Of a stretch of 37,827 nucleotides of DNA, positions 9,236 to 18,850 are shown piece by piece. The stretch is from Fidelibacterota bacterium TCS56 (lineage in GTDB: Bacteria; Fidelibacterota; Marinisomatia; Marinisomatales; TCS56): NCBI GenBank assembly GCA_001577055.1, contig LSCG01000007.1, positions 1 to 37,827 of the forward strand, in the 5' to 3' direction. The notes beneath the pieces were generated by a model. It did not search any database, was not told the origin of the DNA, and saw nothing but the letters and a program-made list of their open reading frames with translations. How positions within the stretch are numbered: the first letter of the stretch is position 1; every line of letters begins with the position of its first letter. The position numbers were made by a program, and so were the translations under genes.

Positions 9236-10236
9236 TTATGTGCTCCCATATGTTCGGCGACACTGTGTTTGATATCGTCAATCAGATTTTTCTCCACGCA
9301 TGACTGGGCGACGCGAATGGAATTTTTTATCGCCTTGGCGCCCGAACTGCCATGACAGATGATACTGACACCATTCACACCCAGCAGTGGTGTGCCCCCG
9401 TACTCTTCGTAATCGAATTGTTTTTTTATGGACTGAAAGATCGGCCGCATGAGTCCGGCGCCCAGCTTGTAACGGGTATTGCTCCCGATCCGGTTTTTAA
9501 TTTCACCGGCGAATATATTGATCCAGCCTTCAGCGAATTTCAGGATCGTGTTACCTACGAACCCATCGCAGACCAGCACCTGGGCTTCGCAATCCAGCAG
9601 GTGGCGCCCTTCCACGTTACCCACAAAATTGGCCAGTTCTTTATTCAGCAACTGATGGGTCTCCTGGTATAATTCACTTCCTTTGTTTGGTTCTTCGCCG
9701 ATATTTACCAGTCCCACCGATGGATCTGAGACATCTTCCACATGACTTAGATAGTCGGCTGCCATCAGGGCAAACTGGAGGATATGATAAGGCTTGGCGT
9801 CTGGATTAGCGCCAACATCACAGATAATTTTCCCGCCTTTCAGCGTAGGTATATAGGCTCCTAAAGCGGGACGGCGCACGCCATATATGCGTCCCAGGGC
9901 GAATAATGAGGTTGACATCACAGCGCCCGTATTACCGGCGCTGATAAAAGCATCGGCATCACCCTTTGCTACCAGCTTGATGCCGGTGACAATTGAGGAA
10001 TCGGGCTTGGTCTTAATAACCCGTGAAGCCCGGTCATGCATGGTCACGACTTCGCCGGCGTGGTGAATGGTGATGCGCTCACTGCTATAATTACCCAGCT
10101 CGCGCTCGATGGCTTCCGTTTGACCAACGAGGATATATTTCAAATCATCCGGGGTTTCAGCCAGAGATTGCTGCACCCCGTCAACCACGGCCCCAGGGGC
10201 GAAATCTCCCCCCATGGCGTCAATGGCCAGTTTCAT
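9232..10236 (-). CDS. plsX: Phosphate acyltransferase
   Basis: MKLAIDAMGGDFAPGAVVDG, SAGNTGAVMS, DGFVGNTILK. Confidence 0.97.
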   Translation of the reverse strand: MKLAIDAMGGDFAPGAVVDGVQQSLAETPDDLKYILVGQTEAIERELGNYSSERITIHHAGEVVTMHDRASRVIKTKPDSSIVTGIKLVAKGDADAFISAGNTGAVMSTSLFALGRIYGVRRPALGAYIPTLKGGKIICDVGANPDAKPYHILQFALMAADYLSHVEDVSDPSVGLVNIGEEPNKGSELYQETHQLLNKELANFVGNVEGRHLLDCEAQVLVCDGFVGNTILKFAEGWINIFAGEIKNRIGSNTRYKLGAGLMRPIFQSIKKQFDYEEYGGTPLLGVNGVSIICHGSSGAKAIKNSIRVAQSCVEKNLIDDIKHSVAEHMGAHN

Positions 10237-10249
10237 TTATCGAACGGTA

Positions 10250-10429
10250 CTATTCCGTCGCAGAAATGACCGGACGGCCACGGTAGTAGCCACAATTAGG
10301 GCAGGCGCGATGTGGCATTTTCGTCTGGCCACACTGAGGGCAACTGCCATAGCTTACATTGGCAGCTTTATAATGGGTGCGACGCTTGCGGCCACGGGCC
10401 CGTGAAATTCTGGTTTTTGGTAGTGCCAT
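10250..10429 (-). CDS. rpmF: 50S ribosomal protein L32 (59 aa), absent from the supplied ORF track
   Basis: Reverse-complement translation MALPKTRISRARGRKRRTHYKAANVSYGSCPQCGQTKMPHRACPNCGYYRGRPVISATE; paired CxxC zinc motifs; position between plsX and DUF177. Confidence 0.96.
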   Translation of the reverse strand: MALPKTRISRARGRKRRTHYKAANVSYGSCPQCGQTKMPHRACPNCGYYRGRPVISATE

Positions 10430-10455
10430 AATTCTTCCTGATTCTGTAACTATTA

Positions 10456-10953
10456 TCAGTTAAGTAATTTTTTAATTCCGTCCCACCGTTCGTCGGTCGA
10501 ATCCTGCTGACAAGAACAATCGCCCTGATTCAGGTTCTGACCGCAGGTATCGCAAAGGCCTTTACAGCCTGGAGAGCATAAAGTCTTGATTGTTTGATCC
10601 AGATAAATAAACTCAACCAGAATTGATGATAACTCGATCCAGTCCTGATGGGCGGGAAAATATATGAAATCCGCGAGTGGATCGGATTCCATATCCTGAT
10701 CGCCGGTCAGGTAGATCTCCAGATTGGCGTCATGCTGCTGGACAAATTCTGTCAGGCAGCGATCACAGGTTGCAATCGTCGAAAATTCCATTTGCCCGGA
10801 TATTTTATACCCGTCCGCTGCTTCTTTACTGGATAAATGGCAGAGGATTTTATCGCTGGCAAACCTTAGATCACCAATATTTACCTTATCGACCGGTATC
10901 TCAAAAAGCGTATTGTCTAATCCGGTTGCTAATTCGGAACGGTAAAGCTTCAT
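10456..10953 (-). CDS. DUF177/YceD family protein
   Basis: CDRCL and CSPGCKGLCDTCGQNLNQGDCSC cysteine motifs; position upstream of rpmF. Confidence 0.9.
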   Translation of the reverse strand: MKLYRSELATGLDNTLFEIPVDKVNIGDLRFASDKILCHLSSKEAADGYKISGQMEFSTIATCDRCLTEFVQQHDANLEIYLTGDQDMESDPLADFIYFPAHQDWIELSSILVEFIYLDQTIKTLCSPGCKGLCDTCGQNLNQGDCSCQQDSTDERWDGIKKLLN

Positions 10954-10992
10954 TTTAAACCCGCAAAACTACTCTTTGTTTCTAAGGCATAC

Positions 10993-11032
10993 AAGTTAAA
11001 AAGTGCCTGAGAAAACAGACACTTTTTAACTT
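10993..11032 (-). terminator. Hairpin with perfect 13-bp arms (AAGTTAAAAAGTG...CACTTTTTAACTT) downstream of the membrane protein gene
   Basis: Inverted repeat read directly; 3' of the - strand gene ending at 11054. Confidence 0.6.
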
Positions 11033-11053
11033 AAATAAAACCGATTTGGTTAA

Positions 11054-12229
11054 TTATTTCTCGTCTTCGCTGCCGCCGGCTTCATCAGTATCTGCAGCAG
11101 TATTTTCGTCCTCGTCGGAGGAAACATCACTGTCTTCTCCTTCTGCTTCCTCTTCTTCCGCCAGCTCTTCTTCGTCCTTGCGCTCCAACAGATTGTCATC
11201 ATCGGATTTTTTCTTGAAGATGACAAACATCAGCGTTTCACCCACTGACAGGATCGACAGACCGTAGCCGATGATGGCGGTGAACAGCAGAAAGATGAAT
11301 ATGGCGGTGATTACTCCGGCAATGCTGTGGGTAACGGGCATATCAGCCGCTGCCGCCGGGAACATGTTACAGCTGACGCAACACAGTTTGGGGATTACAA
11401 TATCAGTGGCATAACCGACAATATTACTGAGCTTGGCGCCCATGCTCATAAACCAATCACCACCAAAAACGATGTTGATCAGCTTATAGCCACCGTACCA
11501 GAACAGGCCGAAGATATAGACGGCCAGATAGGTTATGGGCAGTAAAACCAGATGATAGAGAACGATCCGCCAGGGTTGGGACCAGGTAAGCGAATAACTC
11601 TGGAATACCGCTCCCATGGTATCTTCTTCGTAGGCGCTCACAATCGCCGGTGTGTAAACAAAGGAATTGATCAGTACCACCAGCGTATATACCGTGAATA
11701 CCGCGCCGAAGAAATAGAACAGATAAGGCAGGGCAAACAGGAATTCGCCTACGTAGGGAATTTTCCCGACCAGGCTGAATATGGCGGCCATAATCAGGAA
11801 AAAGGCGATAATCAATATGATGCTGATGGAGCTGAAGATTACCGGATGCCAGTGTTTCTTGACATATTTCCAGGCGTCGCCGGAGGAGTAAAATTCATCA
11901 CCCTTCAGTTGTTTGTAGGTTACGCGGGCTACCGCCGTGCAGGACAGGTTTATGGTGAAAAACCAGACGATAATTCCGATCCAGTACACCACCTGGGCGT
12001 ACCACGGGCCGCAGCCGGTGGCATACAGGCAGGGGTACAGCCCGAATTCTTTCCAGGCGGACGCGAAAGACACACCGGTCAAGCCTAATGCAATATAGGT
12101 TAATAACCAGTAAGCGATCCAGCCGCTGATCAGGCCGAACAGGAAAATCATGATTTTCTTGCCGCTCAAGGCCAGCCGCGGGGCACGGAATATATCCCGT
12201 ACATCAAAATGTAAATTCATGGGACCCAT
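11054..12229 (-). CDS. Polytopic membrane protein of unknown function with a long acidic C-terminal tail
   Basis: Several hydrophobic segments; tail DDDNLLERKDEEELAEEEEAEGEDSDVSSDEDENTAADTDEAGGSEDEK. Confidence 0.85.
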   Translation of the reverse strand: MGPMNLHFDVRDIFRAPRLALSGKKIMIFLFGLISGWIAYWLLTYIALGLTGVSFASAWKEFGLYPCLYATGCGPWYAQVVYWIGIIVWFFTINLSCTAVARVTYKQLKGDEFYSSGDAWKYVKKHWHPVIFSSISIILIIAFFLIMAAIFSLVGKIPYVGEFLFALPYLFYFFGAVFTVYTLVVLINSFVYTPAIVSAYEEDTMGAVFQSYSLTWSQPWRIVLYHLVLLPITYLAVYIFGLFWYGGYKLINIVFGGDWFMSMGAKLSNIVGYATDIVIPKLCCVSCNMFPAAAADMPVTHSIAGVITAIFIFLLFTAIIGYGLSILSVGETLMFVIFKKKSDDDNLLERKDEEELAEEEEAEGEDSDVSSDEDENTAADTDEAGGSEDEK

Positions 12230-12240
12230 AATTCTCTCCT

Positions 12241-13047
12241 TTAATCTTCCAATCGAATGTGATCAACCCAGGTCTCGTATTGGGTTGATTCAGAAATATT
12301 TGCTGCGATTGCCACGGCGGCAGAATAGCTCTCGAAACTTCCCACCCGCACCCGGTACCAGATTTCATCCGTCTCCTTGAAATATGCTTTTTGAATATAA
12401 GCATCATAACCGGATTCGATCAGGGCTTCGGCGGAATTCTGAGCGTTTTCGAATGTCCGTTTGGCGGATACTTGTATCGTGTAGCGCAGGGGATCCTTGG
12501 GGATCGTAGAACCCGGTGGCGGAGGCGCCGGTTTGCGGTACACAGGTTTTTTAGGTGGTGGCGGTGGAGTCCGGACGACCTTTTCAGGCTCAGGCTCCAC
12601 ATAGGATTCCTCGACCGGAGGCGTGTAGATCGTATCAAAGTCTTCCACCGGCTCCTCGATGGTATCCTCCATAATTTCAGCATCGTCTTCATCTACCAGC
12701 TCTTCTTCACCGCCGATGATTTCAAATTGGAAATTCTGGGTGGAAAGTTCATCACCGAATTCATCCAGGATTACTACTTCAAATTCGTAGGATCCGGGAT
12801 AATCGGGGATGAAACTCATGGCCTGGTCACCTTCGTTGAGTTCCAGGTCTTCGGCTATTAATCGGCTGGCATCGGGCTGTTCGATAATAGACCAGGTGTA
12901 TTCAAAATACCCATCTTCGGCCGGAGCTTCGGCTCGGGCTGACTGATACTCACCAACGATGCCCTCATTCCCGTCATCACCACAACCAGCCAACAACAGG
13001 ATACAGGCAAATATTGCCAGATAATGTTTTAAACGCATATCCCTCAC
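12241..13047 (-). CDS. SPOR-domain lipoprotein
   Basis: Lipobox LLAGC; proline-rich linker; C-terminal YTIQVSAKRTFENAQNSAEALIESGYDAYIQ...WYRVRVGSFESYSAAVAIA SPOR repeats. Confidence 0.88.
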   Translation of the reverse strand: MRDMRLKHYLAIFACILLLAGCGDDGNEGIVGEYQSARAEAPAEDGYFEYTWSIIEQPDASRLIAEDLELNEGDQAMSFIPDYPGSYEFEVVILDEFGDELSTQNFQFEIIGGEEELVDEDDAEIMEDTIEEPVEDFDTIYTPPVEESYVEPEPEKVVRTPPPPPKKPVYRKPAPPPPGSTIPKDPLRYTIQVSAKRTFENAQNSAEALIESGYDAYIQKAYFKETDEIWYRVRVGSFESYSAAVAIAANISESTQYETWVDHIRLED

Positions 13048-13071
13048 ACGTGGTTAGGTAAAAATTGTCTC

Positions 13072-13494
13072 TTAAGTACCATGAATTTGATTGGGCGTGA
13101 AGAAAAATGCAATTTCTTTTTCGGCATTGATGTCAGAATCAGAACCGTGAATGGCATTATTCTGGACACTTTCGGCAAAATCCCGCCGAATGGTGCCTTC
13201 GGCGGCATCCGCCGGGTTGGTGGAACCGATGAATTTGCGGAAGCTTTCCACGGCATTTTCATGTGCGATCACCATCACCAGGCAGGGTCCTGAAGTCATA
13301 AACTCAATCAAATCATTGAAAAACGGCTTTTCCTGATGGACAGCATAAAACCCCCGTGCGTCGTTCTGATTCATATGAATCATGCGGGCACCCAGAATTT
13401 CGAAACCGGATTCCAGGATACGGTCGATGATTTTGCCAGTGTATTTCTTGCCGAAAGCATCGGGCTTAATAATTGTAAAAGTTCTATTTCCCAC
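13072..13494 (-). CDS. ndk: Nucleoside diphosphate kinase
   Basis: TFTIIKPDAFGKKYTGKII, NAIHGSDS active-site His motif. Confidence 0.97.
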   Translation of the reverse strand: MGNRTFTIIKPDAFGKKYTGKIIDRILESGFEILGARMIHMNQNDARGFYAVHQEKPFFNDLIEFMTSGPCLVMVIAHENAVESFRKFIGSTNPADAAEGTIRRDFAESVQNNAIHGSDSDINAEKEIAFFFTPNQIHGT

Positions 13495-13534
13495 TATTCA
13501 CTCCAAATCTAATTCGTAATTCGCAATTCGTGAT

Positions 13535-14407
13535 TTATTTCAGCGCATCATGCATGGCCAGACCAATTTCCGCCGGACTTTTTACTACGGTAATCCCGGC
13601 GGTCGTCAGAGCCTGCATTTTATCTTTGGCCGTACCTTTCCCGCCGGCGATGATCGCACCGGCATGCCCCATGCGCCGTCCCGGCGGGGCGGTTTGTCCG
13701 GCAATGAAAGACACCACCGGCTTCTCAAATTTATTATCAATAATCCATTGCGCCGCTTCTTCTTCGGCGGTGCCGCCGATTTCACCGATCAGCACTACTC
13801 CTTCCGTATCGTCATCCTCGTGGAAAAAACCCAGCATATCAATGAAATTAGTACCAATGATGGGATCACCACCGATCCCGATGGAAGTGGACTGTCCCAG
13901 GTCATGCTCAACCAACTGGTGGACGGCTTCGTAAGTCAATGTACCGGAGCGTGATATCACGCCGATCGAACCCGGCTGGTGTATAAAACCCGGCATGATA
14001 CCGACTTTGGCCTGCCCCGGGGAGATGATCCCTGGGCAATTGGGGCCGATTAGGCGGGTATGCTTGTCACAGAGGAATCTGTGTATCTGGACCATGTCGT
14101 TGGTGGGAATACCTTCCGTAATACATACCACCAGGTCCAGACCGGCATCAGCGGCTTCCATGATGGCCTCAGCCGCGAAAGCCGGCGGAACAAAAATCAC
14201 AGAAGTATTGGCACCGGTGACTTTTACCGCTTCCGCCACCGTATTGAAAACCGGCCGGTCAATTGCTGTCTGCCCGCCTTTGCCGGGTGTGACGCCACCG
14301 ACGACGTTGGTGCCATAATCGATCATCTGCTGTCCGTGAAATGAACCTTCCTGACCGGTTATGCCCTGGATTAACAGGCGCGTTTCTTTATTTACCAGCA
14401 CACTCAT
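13535..14407 (-). CDS. sucD: Succinyl-CoA synthetase alpha subunit
   Basis: [52 protein letters not shown]. Confidence 0.97.
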   Translation of the reverse strand: MSVLVNKETRLLIQGITGQEGSFHGQQMIDYGTNVVGGVTPGKGGQTAIDRPVFNTVAEAVKVTGANTSVIFVPPAFAAEAIMEAADAGLDLVVCITEGIPTNDMVQIHRFLCDKHTRLIGPNCPGIISPGQAKVGIMPGFIHQPGSIGVISRSGTLTYEAVHQLVEHDLGQSTSIGIGGDPIIGTNFIDMLGFFHEDDDTEGVVLIGEIGGTAEEEAAQWIIDNKFEKPVVSFIAGQTAPPGRRMGHAGAIIAGGKGTAKDKMQALTTAGITVVKSPAEIGLAMHDALK

Positions 14408-15576
14408 AACACACCTCCTTGGGCAGCGGCCACCGCTTTGGCGGCGGCGTCCTGCAGACTATCGGCTACGATAAACTTCAACGGCGCTTCTTCCAACAAC
14501 TGAGCGGCTTTCCTGGCATTGGTGCCTTCCAACCGGATAATAACCGGGAGATCAACTTCGATCTCTGTAAGTGCTTTAATGATTCCATTAGCTACCCGGT
14601 CACAGCGTACAATCCCGCCAAAAATATTAACCAGGATGGCTTGCACATTGGGATCATCGATAATCAGGCGGAAGCCATTGGCAACCGTGGCGGCGTTGGC
14701 CACGCCGCCCACATCCAGGAAATTGGCCGGCTCACCACCGTTGATCTTGATGATATCCATGGTGGCCATGGCCAGTCCGGCGCCGTTGACCATACAGCCT
14801 ACATTGCCGTCCAGTTTGATATAATTGAGGCTGAATTTTGCGGCTTTGGCTTCGGCCTGATCTTCCTCGCTGATATCGCGCAGGTCGCGGATTTCCGCGT
14901 GGCGGAACAGGGCGTTGTCATCGAAATTTAATTTAGCATCCAGCGCCATGACCTGATCGTCGCTGGTAACCACCAGGGGGTTGATTTCAATCAAAGAGCA
15001 GTCCCGGGCGGTAAAAACCTGCCAGAGCGCCATAAATATTTTTACAGCCTCCTTAACCTGTTTACCGGTTAAACCCAGTGCGAAGGCCAGTTGACGGGCT
15101 TGATAGGTGCGCAAGCCCAGACCTGGATTGATCCATTCCTTGATTATTTTATCCGGTGTTTCCTGGGCCACTTTTTCAATTTCCACGCCTCCTTCGGTAG
15201 AAACCATAAAAACGTATTCACTGCGACCCCGGTCCAGCACGATCCCGGCATACAGTTCGCGGGCGATATCGACACCGGCCTCAATCAACAGGCGCTGGAC
15301 CTGCTTGCCATCGGGGCCGGTCTGGTGGGTGACAAGATTCATGCCCAGCATTTCCCGGGCGTAGTTGCGGACATCTGTTTCGGAATGTGCCAGCTTGACT
15401 CCACCGCCTTTGCCGCGGCCGCCAGCGTGAATCTGGGCTTTTACCACCGCCAGATCGCCAGGGATTTCATCATACATTTCGACTGCTTCATCGATGCTGA
15501 AGGCCGGATAACCTATGGGAACTGTTACACCGAATTGGCGAAAGATTTCCTTGCCCTGGTATTCATGAATTTTCAC
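14404..15576 (-). CDS. sucC: Succinyl-CoA synthetase beta subunit
   Basis: [59 protein letters not shown]. Confidence 0.97.
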   Translation of the reverse strand: MKIHEYQGKEIFRQFGVTVPIGYPAFSIDEAVEMYDEIPGDLAVVKAQIHAGGRGKGGGVKLAHSETDVRNYAREMLGMNLVTHQTGPDGKQVQRLLIEAGVDIARELYAGIVLDRGRSEYVFMVSTEGGVEIEKVAQETPDKIIKEWINPGLGLRTYQARQLAFALGLTGKQVKEAVKIFMALWQVFTARDCSLIEINPLVVTSDDQVMALDAKLNFDDNALFRHAEIRDLRDISEEDQAEAKAAKFSLNYIKLDGNVGCMVNGAGLAMATMDIIKINGGEPANFLDVGGVANAATVANGFRLIIDDPNVQAILVNIFGGIVRCDRVANGIIKALTEIEVDLPVIIRLEGTNARKAAQLLEEAPLKFIVADSLQDAAAKAVAAAQGGVL

Positions 15577-15611
15577 GATGTCCCTCCTGTGGTTTAGCGA
15601 ATTTTTGGCAT

Positions 15612-15641
15612 AAAAAAGGGGAGGGGGAGCCTGGGCTCCCC
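15612..15641 (-). terminator. Rho-independent terminator of the gene ending at 15653
   Basis: On the - strand: GGGGAGCC-CA-GGCTCCCC-CTCCCC-TTTTTT. Confidence 0.85.
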
Positions 15642-15652
15642 ATCCGGTAATA

Positions 15653-16969
15653 TTATTTCAGGTATGGTTTCATTACGTCCGGCAGATTGGGACGGCCAAC
15701 CTCCTGCAAGTCGTAAGTCACTCTGACGGATGGTTGCTTGATTTGGCACACCCGACGCAGATCAATGGGAGTTCCAATAATTACCACGTCACAATCGACT
15801 TTGGCGATAGTGGTTTCCAGGTCCTTCATCTGCTGATCGCCATAACCCATAGCCGGCAGTACCAGACCGATTTCCGGGTATTTCTCGTAGGTTTCGGTAA
15901 TGGAACCGACGGTGTATTCCCGGGGATCCACCACATCGGCGGCACCGAATTTTTCGGCGGCTACCGTACCGGCGCCGTATTTCATTTCGCCGTGGGTCAA
16001 GGTCGGGCCATCTTCCACTACCAGAGCGGTTTTACCCAGGATCAGATCCGGATCTTCCACTGCTATCGGTGAGGCGGCATCCACGATTACGGCCTTGGGA
16101 TTGGCCTGGCGGATATTCCAGCGCACCTCTTCAATATAGTCTGAGTCGGCGGTGTCGATTTTGTTAATCACAACCACATCCGCCAACAGCAGGTTGGTTT
16201 CACCGGGGTAGTAAGTTAATTCGTGTCCCGGGCGATGGGGATCGGCTACCACGATGTACAGATCGCACTGGTAGAAGGGCAGGTCATTATTCCCACCGTC
16301 CCACAGTATTACGTCAGCTTCTTTCTCGGCTTCGCGCAGAATGGCTTCATAGTCTACACCGGCATAAATGATAGTGCCCGTATTGATATGGGGTTCGTAC
16401 TCTTCCATTTCTTCAATGGTGCATTTGTTATTCTTCAAATCATCAATGGAAGCGAAGCGCTGGACTTTCTGGGCAGCCAGATCACCATAGGGCATGGGGT
16501 GTCGAATGGCAGCTACTTTTTTTCCGGCCTGTTTCAGGATTTCGGCCACCCGGCGGGTAGTCTGGCTTTTACCACAACCGGTACGTACGGCGCCGATGCC
16601 GATTACCGGTTTGGTCGATTTAACCATGGTTGGTTCGGCACCCAATAGTTTAAAATGGGCACCAGTGGCGTTAACCCACGAGGCCTTGTGCATTACCGAT
16701 TCGTGTGAAATATCGGAGTAGGCGAAGACAACTTCTTCTACGTCATGCCGGTCAACCAGTACTTCCAGATCACTCTCGTCGTGAATCGGAATACCGTTGG
16801 GATAGAGTTTACCCGCCAGTTCCGCCGGGTAAGTCCGGCCTTCAATGTCGGGTATCTGGGTGGCGGTAAAAGCCACTACTTCATATTGTTCGTTATCACG
16901 GTATAGTACATTAAAATTATGGAAATCGCGTCCGGCGGCTCCCATGATCAAGGTCTTGATTTTTTTCAT
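15653..16969 (-). CDS. Cyclic 2,3-diphosphoglycerate synthetase-like P-loop GTPase
   Basis: N-terminal Rossmann-like IMGAAGRDFHNFN; GAVRTGCGKSQTTRR P-loop; VVINKIDTAD; resembles archaeal cDPGS-family proteins, function inferred. Confidence 0.8.
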   Translation of the reverse strand: MKKIKTLIMGAAGRDFHNFNVLYRDNEQYEVVAFTATQIPDIEGRTYPAELAGKLYPNGIPIHDESDLEVLVDRHDVEEVVFAYSDISHESVMHKASWVNATGAHFKLLGAEPTMVKSTKPVIGIGAVRTGCGKSQTTRRVAEILKQAGKKVAAIRHPMPYGDLAAQKVQRFASIDDLKNNKCTIEEMEEYEPHINTGTIIYAGVDYEAILREAEKEADVILWDGGNNDLPFYQCDLYIVVADPHRPGHELTYYPGETNLLLADVVVINKIDTADSDYIEEVRWNIRQANPKAVIVDAASPIAVEDPDLILGKTALVVEDGPTLTHGEMKYGAGTVAAEKFGAADVVDPREYTVGSITETYEKYPEIGLVLPAMGYGDQQMKDLETTIAKVDCDVVIIGTPIDLRRVCQIKQPSVRVTYDLQEVGRPNLPDVMKPYLK

Positions 16970-17090
16970 TTTTATATCCTCTAATTCTTCGGTTTACTCA
17001 GTTTTTTCATTCGGGATGGCATCCTTGAATCATCGGTCTAGCAAAAGCCGAAGCCCTGTCGGAATGAGAGAATTCTGAGTAACAGTTTGG

Positions 17091-18725
17091 TCATTTTTCA
17101 TCCATGAAGGGATAACGGTAATCGGTGGGTGGTACGAAGGTTTCTTTAATCGTCCGTTGACTGACCCAGCGCAGCAGGTTGAACATGGAACCGGCTTTAT
17201 CGTTGGTACCGGAAGCACGACTGCCACCGAAGGGCTGTTGGCCCACCACTGCTCCGGTAGGTTTGTCATTAATATAGAAATTACCTGCGGCATGCGTCAG
17301 GGCGGCGGAAGCTTCCACCACGGCCTGGCGGTCATCGGCGAAAACACAACCGGTGAGGGCGTAAGGAGAGGTGGAATCCACCAGTTTCAGTGTCTCAGCC
17401 CAATCCTTGGGATCGTACACATAGATGGTGAGTACCGGTCCGAAGATTTCCTCTTCCATGGTCTTGAAGATTGGATTGTTGGTCACGATAGTGGTCGGTT
17501 CGATAAAATAGCCCACCGAATCGTCGTAGTTACCGCCGGTGAGGATTTCAGCATCCTTGGAGTTTTTGGCATAATCGATGTAACTGGTGATCGATTCGTA
17601 GGCGGCTTTATCAATTACCGCATTCATGAAATTGGTAAAATCCTGCGGGTCGCCCAGCTTAATTGTTGCTACCTGGTTAGTGTATTTTTCCTTCACTTCA
17701 CCCCAAAGAGTAGCCGGAATGTATGCACGGGAGAGAGCTGAACATTTCTGTCCCTGATATTCGAAGGCTCCGCGCACCATTGCAGTCACCAGGCCGTCCA
17801 CATCGGCCGATTCGTGGGCGATACAGAAATCTTTGCCACCGGTTTCACCGACAATTCGGGGGTAGGTGCGGTAATTGGCAATATTGTTGCCCAGAGTCTG
17901 CCACATACTTTGGAAAACACTGGTGGAACCGGTGAAATGAATACCGGCCAGGTGTTGGCTTTCCAGCACCACCGGACCAACCTGGGAACCAGGGCCGGGA
18001 ATAAAATTGATCACGCCATCGGGTAAGCCGGCTTTCTTGAACATCTCCATCAGAAACCAGGCTGGATAGACGGCACTGGAGGCCGGTTTCCACAACGCCA
18101 CATTACCCATGAGGGCCGGGGCTGTGGGTAAATTGCCGGCAATGGAAGTGAAATTGAAGGGTGTTACGGCAAAGATAAAACCTTCCATGGGACGGTGTTC
18201 CACCATATTCCATATGCCATTGGGTGAGTATGGGGGCTGCTGCTCGTAAATCTCCTGGGCGTACCAGGCATTGAAGTTGAAGAAGTCGATTAACTCGCAG
18301 GCCGAATCGATCTCGGCCTGGAAAGCGTTCTTGCTCATGTTCAGCATGGTGGCGGCGTTGATTGTATCACGGTAAGGACCGGCCAGCAGGGTAGCCATGC
18401 GTTGGAAGATCGCCACCCGGCTTTCCCAGGGCATTTTTGACCAGCTTTGCCAGGCCTGCTGAGAGGCTTCAATCGCCTGGGCCACTTCGGCTTTTCCCGC
18501 CTGATGATAGTGGGCCAGCACATGTTTATGATTATGGGGAATCACACATTCCGCCATTTTACCGGTGCGGACTTCCTGTCCACCGATAATCAGGGGAATC
18601 TCAATCTCAGAGGCTTTAAGTTCGGCAATCCGGGTTTTAAGAGCGGTTTTTTCAGGGGAACCGGGAGCATAAGACTTGATTGGCTCGTTAACCGCTTTAG
18701 GAACAGAAACTTTAATATTGGGCAT
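17091..18725 (-). CDS. pruA: Delta-1-pyrroline-5-carboxylate dehydrogenase; likely start at MPNIKVS
   Basis: Aldehyde dehydrogenase fold: ETGGKDFCIAH, FEYQGQKCSALSRAYIP, PFGGSRASGTNDKAG. Confidence 0.93.
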   Translation of the reverse strand: MPNIKVSVPKAVNEPIKSYAPGSPEKTALKTRIAELKASEIEIPLIIGGQEVRTGKMAECVIPHNHKHVLAHYHQAGKAEVAQAIEASQQAWQSWSKMPWESRVAIFQRMATLLAGPYRDTINAATMLNMSKNAFQAEIDSACELIDFFNFNAWYAQEIYEQQPPYSPNGIWNMVEHRPMEGFIFAVTPFNFTSIAGNLPTAPALMGNVALWKPASSAVYPAWFLMEMFKKAGLPDGVINFIPGPGSQVGPVVLESQHLAGIHFTGSTSVFQSMWQTLGNNIANYRTYPRIVGETGGKDFCIAHESADVDGLVTAMVRGAFEYQGQKCSALSRAYIPATLWGEVKEKYTNQVATIKLGDPQDFTNFMNAVIDKAAYESITSYIDYAKNSKDAEILTGGNYDDSVGYFIEPTTIVTNNPIFKTMEEEIFGPVLTIYVYDPKDWAETLKLVDSTSPYALTGCVFADDRQAVVEASAALTHAAGNFYINDKPTGAVVGQQPFGGSRASGTNDKAGSMFNLLRWVSQRTIKETFVPPTDYRYPFMDEK

Positions 18726-18850
18726 GGCGCCTCCACAGCTAAAATTGGCGTTAAACAAAGTTTTAGAGCCTCAAAATTTACCGGTCGCAAAATCTGATAA
18801 GCAAGGCAGATCGGAGCCTCATGAAGGCTGAGGTTAAGGCAAAGGCTGAG

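Noticed and set aside
10214-10405. 63-aa + strand ORF
   Set aside because: Antisense to rpmF, which is unambiguous
11552-12088. 178-aa + strand ORF opposite the membrane protein
   Set aside because: Antisense shadow; the - strand frame has coherent TM segments and a good operon position
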